64,000 bases of DNA from NCBI GenBank assembly GCA_964247055.1, contig OZ176054.1:8184001-8248000 (forward strand). The letters run 5' to 3'. Numbering within the stretch: position 1 is the first letter of the stretch; the number at the start of each line of letters is the position of its first letter. Shown piece by piece: positions 22,901 to 36,900 of the stretch. Source of the stretch: Paragordius varius. Lineage: Eukaryota > Nematomorpha. A program made the position numbers and the translations under genes. The notes beneath the pieces are model-generated. The model did no database searches and had not been told where the DNA came from. It saw only the letters and a program-made list of their open reading frames with translations.

Positions 22901-25900
22901 CAAGTTTGTCTTTAAAATATGATTTTCACAATGGATTACATTGGTTTTTCAATGTTATATCTAAATTCCAAATATATTTATCTATAATTATTATAAAATA
23001 TACCATCATATCAGGGTAAAGCAACAGTCAATATCATCTACAATTCAAAAATCCAGGTAAAAAAATCCATATGGTTATATTTATAATCACCAGACATGAT
23101 TATATTACAGTTGATATTAAAAAAATTTAATTTTATTTTAGTAAAATAAAAAATTTCAAAAATTTTTAACTTAGTTAAAACCTAATTTTTATTATATATA
23201 AGTAATATTTATATTAACATATAAAGTTAAACTTAAATTTTGGCGCATATTATATTGATTTTCATCAAGTATTTTTTATGTTACTAATATAAAGGGCTAA
23301 ATTTAGTTGGATTTAATAAATTGACGTTTATTTTAAATCTATCCATTCATATTGAGCCAAAATTTGCAAATAATAATTATTTAATATTATTTATATTATA
23401 TATAAGTTTTATAATTTTTGATCAAGTATTATGCAAATAAATTGATTTTTTCCGAATATATCCATATATGGTAAAAGTGAAAAAAAAATTTTCTACATTG
23501 ACAATTTTTTTTATCCTTATATTTTTAGGATGTCTATGTCACAACGGTCATATTAAGCTTAATATAATATCCTGAGAAAATAAATACCCCCAATTTTGCA
23601 CACTGTGTTATAGGAATAAAATGTAAAGTCTATTCTTTTTAAAAAATTAACCAGAAAATTTTAGATCTAAACTAAAATTGTTTCATTTTTGGCATTTATA
23701 ACGTTTTAAAAAGCGTACTTTTCATATACCATTAACCAAATTATATGTTTTTTTTATAAAATAATTTTTATCTGGCAATTATCTCATCACATTTTATGAA
23801 ATTGTAAGATTATTGTTTTAAGTTGGAAAAAAATTTGAAATGTTTTAATTATTGCATTTATTTTTTAAAAAATATTTGAGAGCAGATTAGTAAATTTATT
23901 TATAGTTTTTGTACAGAGTTGAATATTTGAATCTTCTTAGTTAATTAAATATATTATTTGATTAGGAACTACTTAATAATTTTGCATTCAAATACGTACA
24001 ATGCATAATGCCTTATTATTATTATTATACCTAACCTTTTTTTTCAAAAAAAATTGTTGTATAATTAAAGAAGAATTTTAAACAGTAGTTATAGTTTACT
24101 AACCTATTTTACTTTATATATTATATTTAATATTCATATACAATAATTATTTTTAATAATACATATGAATAATGTTAAATACAATAGTTAGGAATTTATT
24201 TAATAGTCTGTCTAATGCATTTTTTGACAAAAAAACTTTTTCAAATGGTATGTTATCAGTTAAACAAATAGTAATAAATAATATGTCATTGTTTTCCGTT
24301 TTACAGTGCTACATAAAAATTAATGCTTTTTTTATTTTGTAAAAAAACTAAATTCTAAATATTTATAAAATTTGCATATAAATATATTTCGATGTACAAT
24401 TTTGTTTTTAAATTCTATATGTGTTGTAATGAAATATTGTTTTAATCCAGGGGTGTCAAACATATATGGCTTCCCAGGCCGCAGTTTACGATAAAAAATC
24501 GACACATTTGCAAAAATATGGGAAATACATATGAGTCTGTAATATTTATAATTTATTTTAACAATATTTGCTAGGTTATTGTTAAAATTTAGACAGATTT
24601 ATTTACAAAATTTGTTTGACAAAATCTATTTTAAAAAATTTTGTACCCGAAATTTCTCACGGGCCTCAAAAGTATTTTGGAGGGCCGCGTGTTGGACACC
24701 CCTGTTACCAACAGCAAAGCGTATAATATTCGTGTCCTTAGTAAAACTACGAATTTAACGTAATTAGGCTTAATTTTGATTATAATTGGACATTTCGGTT
24801 TTGTTAATTGACATAAAAGGGAAATAAATTTACCTGTTTTTTTGCCTCGTATAAGATTATTCGTTTTTATAAGTTATAATTATTAAATTGTGGAGAAAAA
24901 TACAGTATTAAAAGTCTCATACACGGCAATAGACATATAAGTTCCACTTTTAGCCATTTCGAAACCGAAATGGCCATTAATATCTCTCATTAGTATATGT
25001 GGATAATTAAACACTTTTTTTATTCACAAAAAAATTATTTAACAGTTTTTTTGTTAAAAACTTTAATTATCGCGTTTTTTAACGATCTCAGTTTTTAACT
25101 TCTTTTATAACTTAACAATTTTATAATTTAATGGTTTTGTGAATAAATTTTTTAATGTTGAATCATTGGCTCGTAAGTTGTACGTACTTTAATCAAAACT
25201 ATAAAAAAAAATAATTAAATTATTTCACACCTTTTGCTTTTGGTTTTCTCCATACATTTTGATAGCTTTGGTGAATTTTATTTCATTATTCCATTATTTT
25301 TTTGATTAAAGTTTTTTTATAAAATGGTCTAAGCCGCATTTTCAAACCGATTCTTACTGTTCACGTGCTTTTATTATTTATAAAACAACTAGATTAATTT
25401 TATTGGCCTAATCTAAAAATGTTTATGTTACAGTCATGTATTTGTTTTACAAAAAATTACTTTTTTCCGTTTAATGGGTATAAATATTTGGTAAAGAATG
25501 GAAAAACAAGAGCTCTATGGTATTAAAATATATCATATTCATCAAAAAAGTAAAAGGAGTGTGGGGAAAGGCGTCGGAAATCTTTGGTAAAAAATAAAAA
25601 TAAACTAACAACTAACCCTTCACTTATAATTATTGTATAAAAGGGTTGGAAAATCGTACAATTATAATTTTTTTGTTTTGATATGGGAACGATTTTAAAA
25701 GGGATATTCACGATAGATGCTATATTAAATAATCAATTTGATCCGATTTCGTTAGGAAGTAACCCTGGTATTGCGGGTATTTATATCCTTTATAATTTTA
25801 GATTCAGAATATGTTGACGCTGGTATAAGACAGACACAAAATTGTATTAAGGCTGGCAACGATGGTTTTTTTTCATTTAGACTTTAGGTGTTTATGAAAT

Positions 25901-27990
25901 CGACGGGAATGAATTGATAGTAGAGACTTGTCCTGGTGTCCTTGATAGTTTTTTCCCTTTATAATGTTAGATTCAGATTATGTTGACGAAAATATAAGAC
26001 CCACACAAAATATTGTGCCTGGCAACGATGGTTTTTTTCATTTAGACTTTAGGTGTTCATGAAATCGACGGGAATGAAAATATGAAAAATTCATTAAACG
26101 GTAGAGGAAAAAGAAAAAGTACCGTTTTTGTTAATTTTAGAATATCATTTTTGGTCAGATGAAAAAAAGGCTAAGGCGTACAAAATTTTCGGGAATCCCA
26201 GAAATCATGAATTATCGTCTCGTCATTTTGTAGATGATTTACACATGTCTATAAGTTCCATAAATGCTATGAGACGAAGCATGACTCTGGGAATAGAGAA
26301 AGAGCCATTAAAAAAGGGTAGGAAAACGAAATGCAATGAAGGTATAGTCAGGCAGGTCAAAACAATCCTCGATAGTGATTGTGGATTGACTGTCGATGAG
26401 ATTCTCAATAAAATACCTGCAGAATGCAAAATATCCAAAAAAACCTTATATAAAATATTTAAAATAATAAACTACACGCGCAAAAGGTTTAAAATAAAGC
26501 ATTTTAGGATGAAACGCATTCAGTTTGATAATATTATTTTATGAACGCTATATAATCAATATTCATTTTTTATGTCTTCCCTTAAATATATACACAGAGT
26601 TGATTACATCCTTATATTTTGTCCGTTATCATGTTTGTTTTAATTATTGTCATATCCTATTAAATAAATTTTAATAAATATTTTTTTACCTATATATAAA
26701 AATTAATATTTACCTGGTTAATTTGTTTAAAATAAAAATTTTATCGAAAAAATTAATATAAAATTTGGCTAAATTAACAAAAATATAACCATTCCCCTTT
26801 AACAATATTTTAAGATTTTCATTATTTGACCAAAGATTTCCGACGCCCTTCCCCCACACTTCCTTTAATTTTTTGATGAATATGATATGGTTAATACCAT
26901 AGAGCTCTTGTTTTCCATTATTTACCAAATATTTTTAACCATAGTAAATTTTTCATATAATAAAGTATAATACATGACTGTAATTTATATAAATTAAGTT
27001 TTAAACATAAAATACATGAGTTTTTTACTGATCACTTGTTAAACCAAAATCTTATATCGGCACCAACTGTAACATTTTTTTGTGTTTTTTTTCCGCTTTT
27101 TAGTATGGCGAATTTTTTGGGGTGATGCGATTTTACTTCCAGGAGGAAGGGGAAAAGGTTGCAACCAAATGTATTCGAGTCACAAGTACGGCCACAACTT
27201 TACACGTTATCAATACGTTGATTGAAAAATTTAGGCCTGACATGAGATTATTGAGTCGCCCGGCTTATGCACTGTACGAAGTCCATATCAATGGAGGTAG
27301 TTTTTAGTTTTAGTTTTTAAAAAACTACTTTTTGAAAACAAATTTTAAGGTTTTTTTTTCGCTCAAAGAGTTACACTCTCCCCAAAATATCTAAACAGTA
27401 AAAAGCCGTATCATGGCTTACAAAGGTCTTTTATATTAGTATAAATGAGTGTTAGCTAGTATAGGCAATTTTTTGGTTTTTTCCCCATTCAGAAGATTTT
27501 TGGAATCAATAATATTACTCTTGTTTTTAATTTTAGTATTTAAATATATGAATATAAATATAGCCATAAAATAGCCTTTTTAAAAAAGTAAGTCCATTTC
27601 AAAGATACCCCTAATATGTACAACGGAGCAATTATATTTATTTAAATAAAATGCGGTAAAACCAAATTATGGAATGTTTTTAATATTTTAAATATCCAAT
27701 TATACTTTATTTTTTTATTGTAACAAAGGAGGTTGGTTGCCTAAATTTTTTTCGCCTTCTGAACATAGAGAAAGGCTTATAACTTTTGATTTTGCACAAA
27801 TATTCGAAAATAAATATTATAAAACAATTTGTAAAATTAATTGGTAGTATTAATAAAATATTCATATAATTTTGATATAGATGAACGGAAACTGGACGAC
27901 GATGAAAAACCTCTTTTGGTTCAACTGCATTGGAATAATGATGATAGAGAGGGTCGATTTTTGTTAAAAAGTGAAACGGATAGACATAAG
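19922..27990 (+). CDS. AFDN: Afadin block 1: N terminus and first Ras-association domain
   Basis: Exons 19922-20026, 27104-27296 and 27881-27990. Exon 1 ends NSDRLDLFEISVPNE, against human NANRLDLFEISQPTE. Exon 2 reads GVMRFYFQEEGEKVATKCIR, then VTSTATTLHVINTLIEKFRP, nearly the human RA1 sequence. Exon 3 gives DDDEKPLLVQLHWNNDDREG. RA1 is the main Rap1-binding domain of afadin. The basic residues of the KCIRV strand are kept, so GTPase binding is expected. Confidence 0.95.
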
Positions 27991-30900
27991 GTACCTTATA
28001 TATGATTATTGGGAATATTTAAAAAGAATTAATTAGGGACTATATCAAAATCTTTAATGTTTGTTATAGTAAAGTGATAATTACATTTGAATGATTGGGT
28101 AAAAATTCTATTTGTATAATACATGTGAGATAACACCGTTGCGGACTAATCTTAATTCATAAAAATATCTAGTTTTTGTTTAGACATTATCGTTCTTTTT
28201 TTTAAAGCATTAAAATAAATTTTGGCTACTATAAAAACTGATATAAAAGGCGAACAATAAAATAGCTCATAAAGCGTCTAAATTATAATCGCATTTGATA
28301 TCCCGTTGGGACCTTAAAAGTTTTTTATATAAAAATATAAATTTATCGCAAAAATAGTCAAACAATGGTTTATACTATCGTGGTCCTGACATCAAAACCT
28401 CAACCATCTCAATAGATCCTAATTATGGCAATAATATGAATTATACGGTTGGAGGACAGTATGTTGGTTTTGAAGGCAACACATATAATCGCGAAAACTA
28501 TTCTACGAGAACCGCTTATGAAGTAACTAATAATAATGGGCCCTTCTCTCCAAAAGCTAACCACAACAATATGAATTTGAATATGATGACTAATGGTTTT
28601 GCAACTATCGGTGGTTATCACACTCAAACCCAAAATCAAAACCAAAATCATGATAGTGTATGTGGAAGTATTAATGAACATGAGGATAGTATATACAGTA
28701 CGAATAGTAGTAAATTTGGGGCCAAGGGTAACGCCAAACAAACCAAAGAGAAAAAGAATAAAAGTATTTTTTTTATTATGTCATTTGTGCCAAAGAAATT
28801 GAGAGTTTTGAGTTTTTGGAAACACTTTCGAATTCGTTTTATCTGTAGAATAAATTTTTTATTTATGATAACTCATTACATTACAGTATTAAAAGCTTCT
28901 TTTTATCGATATTTAAATTTGTTAGACAATCTAAATTATTTTGATTTAAAAAATAAGTTATAGATACAATCCTTTATATATCTTTTTTTTATAAAAATGT
29001 TTTGTTTAAAAATTATTTATTTTCTTAATTTAATTTTATTATTATTAGAAAAAAAGGACAAATCTACCATTAGTAGCAGTACGCTTTTTCGAAATTTCGG
29101 AACTTTATCCAACTATTATCACAAGGGGCTATCCACCACGAAATTGCGTAAAAATGATAATAACCATGTAAACCTCAATCACACACTCAATACCACTAAA
29201 ACTGGAGGTTATTTTTTTGCTAATGTTTGGGTATTAGGTTTTTTTTGTAGCGGTATAAATCTTAGAATATTTTACCCAATCTTGTTTTTAAAATAAAAAA
29301 TTTGGATAAAAATTAACCGTAAAATTTCCCTTTATGTTTATGTTTCGATAAAACATCAATGATATTTTAAAACTGAGTTTTTTATCCCGCAAATTTTGTT
29401 ATTATTTTCATGTTATAGTTTATAAATAAAAAAATGGATAAACATTTACCTATATCATCTATTTTGATCTTTTTTCGATAAAGCCTATTAAATGAAACAC
29501 TAAAATACTTTTTCAAATTTTAACCAATATATATATATATATATAGAAACTTCCTTACATTCAACAACTAATGGGCATGTAGGTACAACTCAGAATGGCG
29601 ATAAAATTGCCAATGAAAAAATTAGTGATAAATTGTATGAAGCTATGCCAGAAACGTCATTTACACGGAGTATATCTAACCCTGAGGCTGTTATGCGTAG
29701 ACGCCGAGCCCAAAAATTGGAGAAAAAGCTACGAATGATTCAAGCAAATGCATCAGGCAATGATATTAACAATAATAAGAATGAAATGCAAACATCCTCG
29801 TCTCAAAAAATGAGGACACCCGATATCCAAACAACTTCATATATGGGCCAAGGACAGAGTCTTAACTCTAACATGATTCCCTTGAATAAAATGCAGTTGG
29901 AGAAAGAAAAGGCGTCTGTTGTTGAATCTGATAAAGGTCGTGAATATTATAATGTTTTTTTTACTGATTTTACTTGATAATAATTTCCATACGAATACAG
30001 TAATGTATAACTACAGTGGACCCGCCTGATAATGATCACTTGTGTAAAAAATACCAGGCTTGATCAGCATAATTTCCTTTTTTTAACATTAAAAGCGCTT
30101 TTTATAGTTAATATTTGTTTTATTTAATAATATTTAATAATGGTTTATCAGTCGCTCATTAAATGTTTATAAGTGATTTAATTTACTAAAAAGCTGATGA
30201 AAGCTAGCCATATTATTCCCCAATTGTATCTTTCATAATTTTTAGCTAAGTAAAATAAAATTATTACCCATTTGACAGGAGGTATGATTAAAATATATGG
30301 AGAAGCTCTTAAACCAGGCGTCCCTTACAAAACACTCCTGCTTACAAACACTGATACTGCGGCTTTTGTTATACGCGAAGTATTGGACAAGTATGGTATG
30401 TCCGATCATGACCTGAATGATTTTTGCCTATATAAGGTATATTACATTGCTGTAAAAAAACTTTTTTATGTTTTTTCTTAAAAAATCGATTTTTTACATA
30501 GTGAACCATACCTATAGCTCTATTTTTTATTCTAAAATACACAATAGGCTGTACAGGTGCGTGGTAAAGGACTTCACTTGAACGTTTCTGGCGAAGAGGA
30601 TATTTATGAGAGTGCTTTACTTAACATATCTGATTTTGAGCCATGTTATTTTCTCCAAGCACATGATATCCCCCTAATGATTATGAGGCAAGCCACCCAT
30701 AGCTTAATTAAAACTGGAATGAATTCTTCCACAGGTAATATATAATATCATTAAAAATTTATATTAGATACCTGATTGATAAAACTTATTTGTGATTACA
30801 ATAGGCTCTCAACCTAAAGAAATTATGTGTATTGGACCAAAACCGGCACATTATGAAAGTATAATGCGTGCGCAACAAAATGCACACAAAGAAATTCAAA

Positions 30901-33900
30901 GTACAACCAACACTACCATAATGACAGCAAATGCCGAAAATTTAGCATTTACGCAGAAAATTGCTCTACCTACCACAGTGTATTCTATACCTCACAAATC
31001 CAGTAATGCTAAAATGGAATCATCGCCTCAAAAATCATTTCACAGTGAAAATTGCCAAACAGGAATATCAATCTATAATAATAATGTTCACAATGCCGCC
31101 GCAACTATACCCTTGAATGATAGCATTTCAATCCTATATAATCGTAACATTGATCCAATAAACTCATCACTATCGGAACATAAAATCTCACCTCTTAAAA
31201 ATAAATATGGTGTGGTGAATGAAAATAGTATGTTTTTGTTTGTTATAAATTTAAAGTAAAATCAATATGGGAAAGTATATATATATTAAAAGCGTATGCC
31301 CATAAATTTTTACTCTTTGTTAGAATTATACAGCATTTTTCTTAAAAAATTTCACAATTGGTTTTTACTTTAGATTATCCAAATCATGTTGTGGAACAAT
31401 ACAACACATGCCCCATATTAGTTCCTTCGTCTCACAAAGATACACAAAATTGTGTCGCAAATGATGTCCGTAATTCTGTCTTTTCTCTTACCTCACCAGT
31501 TATTCAGGTTGGTTCAGCCGTTGTAATTGATCATAATAATATAAATAGCAGTTCTGCGCTCAAAATAACCGGACCTGGTATCCAACCATTACATTGCATT
31601 CTAAGTTCCACGCACTTGAATGATAGCAACAAAAAAGAGACTCAATATATGCTAACACCTTGCGGACCACATGCCAAAACCTTTATTAATGATGAAAGTG
31701 TACAGGGGAGTCAAATATTGACAAATTGTTCACGTATACGATTTGGAATGGATAAAAATATGGCTACCTATACGTACTATGATATTGGGAAATATAATTT
31801 TAATACCCCGTCAAACACTCCTAATAATACAAAATTACAGTCGTCAAATCAAGTTATGAGCCCCGAAAAAAATACAGTGGAACTAAACGTAATATTTGCA
31901 TTTTTTTATTAATTTTATAAACTAAATATTCACTTCTTTCTCTATTGTTTAATCAATTCTCTATAATTTCACAAATTTGTTTTAGATGCCTATGAATGAA
32001 TTGTTACATTACATTTTTAAGTATGACGCCTTGCCCCTCAATATTACGATAAATTTAAAAAGTAATTTAAATACTATTTTTTTCATAACAATCGTACCTA
32101 AAAACCCCTACCTATTAATTTAACAGCGCTTGAAATTCTACCATCAATATTTGCGCTAAATGAGAGTCAAACATCTTTTATATCACAAGCTTGGGTTTCA
32201 GAATTTAAACTATCCCCTGCCTACTTGTGTTACCTTATTCTTCGTTATTTTGTCAATAAAATTGGTTTCTTGCGGAAACAAAATACGGACTTTTCTTTTC
32301 AACAAACAAGTTAATAAATTTATTTAATTAATTGTATCATATAAAAATTGGCAATATTTAAATAGGATCATTTTTTAGATTTATATCTATTTTATCCAGA
32401 TGATATACAACAAACGATTGGTGGAATGGAATATTTCTGTTCAAATTTGGGTAGAACATTGGCATCGAATATAGAGGTATGTTTGATTTTATTAGAAAAT
32501 ATATCAAAAAAAGTTTGATAATATGAAATAATTTATATCATTCAACAATTTAGAACAATAAAACGAATCCCATTACACTTACATTTTGGCTTGCGAATAT
32601 GAGTGAAATTTTGTATGCCATGGAAAAGGATGTTGATTTTCTTGAATTTTCAAAAAATAACCATACAATAATTCATAATACAGGAAATGTTACGGAAAAC
32701 CGTAATTGTTTACATTTTCTGGGCCAAACCCTTAAATCTTTGATCCAATTCACGTATGAATTGTTATGTAAACGGCTTTGTTATGATATAGCGACACTTT
32801 TGCCTTATTTGTTACAAGCACCGTCCACTATAAATCCCCCAGAATCTGATATTGTCGCATCTTGTAGTAAGATTTATTCTTAATATTACTATTCATATAT
32901 AAAAAAACTCTTTTTGTTATTTTTTAGTTTTTAAATACTGCGTTTTCACATAGATATTATCTTAAGGAACTATATTAGTTTAAAGAATTTTTATTTGGCG
33001 CTCAGAGAAAATATTTGATAGTATTGAATCAAGTATTAAATATGTAAAACTTGGCCAAAAAGAATCCATTCTTGTGATTGCAATAATATAGTTCTTTACA
33101 CTATATATATAATCATGTTGATTTAAACATTATATAGTGAAATTATTACAGTGTTATACATTGCTAGTTTTTTTAATAAGCCAATAATATAGCTCTTTGC
33201 TATATATGCTATCCGAAATAATCAATGAAATACTAGCAAATACTTACTCATATTCTGTAATGATAAGATTAGAGTTAATATGATTTTCAAAAACTCCATG
33301 ATATTTCAATAATACAATTTCTTTTTGCCCTACAACAAATTTTAGCACCATTGGTAAAAACACTTACCTCTCTCATGAACATGCTTAAGCAACATCGTTT
33401 AAATGGTTCCATCATTATCCAAATCTTTACACGGTTATTTAAGTATGCCGAGGCATGGATTTTAGCTGCAATCTTTAATCAATCACCCCACATCCCTAAT
33501 GCCAACCATTTTGTTATGGCCCCTGGGACAGCTGTGCTAAAACATTATTATGGGCAAGATGATAGTAAATTATTTTGACTTTTTTTACGATTTTAACACT
33601 TTAAAAGTAGTTGATTTTTAAAAGTACAAACATTTCATACATTTGGCATTTTGATTTTCAGATATGCCGCTATTTTAACACCTAACTGTGTTTGTTTTTG
33701 AAAAGCGTTTTATTTTAAAAGACGTCCGGACATGTGAAGGCTTTAGTAGATATCACTTTCCTTCCATATATTTCCAATATTTTATTTTGAACCGGCTTCG
33801 CGGCTAGTCAGTTTTGTCCCAATTTTTATTTACATAAAAAATCTCCAAACTTTTTGTATGCATAAAAAACATAAACATTATGTATTAATCAATAAACAAA

Positions 33901-36900
33901 TAAATTTATTGTTTTATAAAGTGTTAAAATAATTTTATTCCTTTAATATTATTTGATAGACTCAATGAATACTACTTATCCAAGTTCTAAAGATTGGACC
34001 CACATTCTAAGTGTCCGTGCACATTCTCTCAAGCAATGGGCAGACTCCAACGGGCTGGAATTGGCACTTGAAATTTGTTTTTCCCGTTTTATGCAGGTAT
34101 ATGAAAAATTAGAATATTTTTACAAAATATCCCAATATAATCTAACCATATTAGTAGTGAATAAAGTATCATAAATATTTTCTCATTTATATGCTACAGA
34201 AAATAATTCATTATAAACTAAGCCATTGTGTTGTAAAAATAATTTATTTTGGCGATTTTTTTTGTTTTATAATAATAACTAACACAATAATTGCTTAGTT
34301 ATCTAGATAATTTGACGCACTTTTTTATAGAGTCTCCAACTCCTTACAAAATATGTCCATATTATTATTAATTTATTTTATGACTAAATTTTTACCCTAT
34401 ATTTAGGTGATAAAACTTTTGCAGTTGCCAAAAAACACTATTAATGACTGTGTCCACATTTCAAACATGTGTCCAAAATTAAATTCTTTACAAATTTATA
34501 CCATACTTACACAGTATCGATATGCCCCTTATGAAACTACAATACCGAATGTAAAATTTTTAACTTTTTTTTGCCCTATTTATCATTATTTTTACACATG
34601 AATGTTTAAGAATTTATTTTTTTCTTTATTATTATATTTAACCTTAATAAAACTATATTTACATAATATATTAATTTTAAGCCAATTTAATCGCATCAAA
34701 ATTTGTTTCAGGATTTGATAGAAAAGGCCGTTAATATAGCCCATGCTACGACGGATCAAATGATTAAAGCTGATTTGCTTCATCGTTTAAAACTGTGTTT
34801 GGAAAACCCAAATATCTCTCTAGAACAAAAACAGGGGATAGAACATCAAATTTCAAAAGTTTTACAAGATTTTCAAGTGTCTCTAACTGTGCATGATTCA
34901 TATCTTGAACATAAAGGTTAATTTTATCTAAATAATTGATGTGCAGTAAAAATAAAAATCTAATATTTTTTTAAAAAATTGTTTTGTATATGACCTATCA
35001 TTTTAGGTTAAATGGAGATGTAAAATGATAGTACCTTAATTATATATTACACAATTGTAAACATGGCTTTTTTAAAACAAGGATTATATAATATTGTTTA
35101 ATTTAATAAAATATATTAATCATTTACATTTTATGTTGTATATAATTTTAAGTTTACTGTAAATTCATTTCTTCTCATATATCTGTCTCTTATTAATGCC
35201 AATTACTTTAAATGAAAACATAGAAAATTATCCTTATTCCCAAGCCTTTTTTATTGCAAAACAAGATGAAGCATTAAGCATTCCAGATGACGGCTTTTCC
35301 TTTGATGTCATGACTGGCATTATACCTGAATTCGTTAGACAAATTAAATCATGCCTCTCAAGTATATATATACTTTTACAGTATTATCATCAGTAAAATT
35401 GTTTAAAAATTAAAATTTTTCAAATAAATCCATTGTAAAACTTTATTATTTATTAGATTATTTTGAATTGCATGAAAATAAAAACGGTCAGGGTTGGAAT
35501 GTTCATTTTCATTCAAGAGGTGCCAACATGTCAGATAATAAACCAAATAACTCTCCCTTTAAACCATCAACAACTCATTTTAATACAAAGTTTACTTCTC
35601 CGCAGACCCCTCAAATACCTGACAATTCTTCGCTAAAATCTCCCATTCAACAAACTAATGATACTAATTTTAGTTCAAGGAAAAATCAAGTACATTCATT
35701 TTCAAATTTTTGCAATAATTTATTGGGATTTTTATTCAAAACATTATTCATCTTATCACACTAACAATGAATATTATTTTTTCAATATAGCAACTATAGC
35801 CCAGCGACCGATTTTTTAATAACCTTCAGAGCATAATTTCTTTTTACTGCCAAATAATTTTATTCGTTTTTTCTATTTTTTGTAAACAATTTGGCAAATT
35901 AAGTCTGCAATAAAGTATTTGATCTGCCAATTGATCGATTCTCAATGCTTTTTTTCATTAACAAACAGAATTTCAATCTTGATATAATTTTGCTAGTTTT
36001 GCACATTTGTTGTTATACACAGAATTTTCACATAAAAAATTTTTTTATATTGAGTATTTTAGCATGTTTCTAATTTAATCGATATAATATTAAAATCTAT
36101 TTTATTTAGAAATTTAATATTACAAAACCCTGATAAAACGTTATATAATTTCGATTATGGAAACCTCCTTTTTTCCATAAAAAATAAGCATTTTAGGGGT
36201 TTGAATAATTTTGCGTTAATACAAGAAATATATTTAGGTATTTGATCCAAATAATTCAATCAATCATTCTCGATCGCCACCAAATAATGTTGTAATTAGC
36301 GGAGATCATACTACCTCTAATTTACAACAAAGTTGCATCAAATCTGTGACAATTACCAAAACTCAAAATGGATTGGGACTTAGTATTTTGGCCGCTAAGG
36401 TATTTACATTTACCTTGTTAACTTATGAATATTTTATAAAGTGGCTTTATATATTTTGTCATTGGAACTTATCTGAGTGATAAAAAGTGTAGTTGTTACG
36501 ATATTGAAAATAAAAAATTTGAGTAAGTGATGTCTAATTCGTCTTTTTACTTTTTATGCTTTAAGCAAAAAACATTCCAAAAATTTGTTTGTTCTATTTT
36601 ATACACATTGTAGATTCTGTCCTTTTTTGTGGTGAATATATTTTGATACTTTTACATACGGAGGTTAGCTAAAATCTATCCTCTGTCAAAAAAGGTATCA
36701 ATCATTTTTTACTATATGTGGGGGCCTCTTTGTAATTCCTTTACTCATGAAAAATTTGTGTTCGTTATTCATTAAAGTTTGCCATGATATTTCTTTGATG
36801 TCAGGTGTACCCATAAATATAGCAACATAAATTAGTTAATTTTGTGCCCATATCATTTTACCATATTAATATGGTTATATTTTGGCAACTTTTAATTATA

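Larger units (their letters stand above)
20027..27103 (+). other. AFDN: First intron of afadin (7.1 kb), repeat-rich
   Basis: The donor GAG|GTGACC follows codon 35 and the acceptor is at 27102-27103. It holds the foldback element 21158-23607, the hAT-type MITE 24448-24704 and the mariner-like element 25431-26980. Nothing else was recognised in 20027-21157 or 23608-24447. Confidence 0.85.

Noticed and set aside
21158-23607. Transib (RAG-like) origin, because the ends read CACAGTG like the RSS heptamer
   Set aside because: Transib makes 5-bp GC-rich target duplications; here only a 3-bp TTA matches, and no transposase is present. The heptamer match may be chance.
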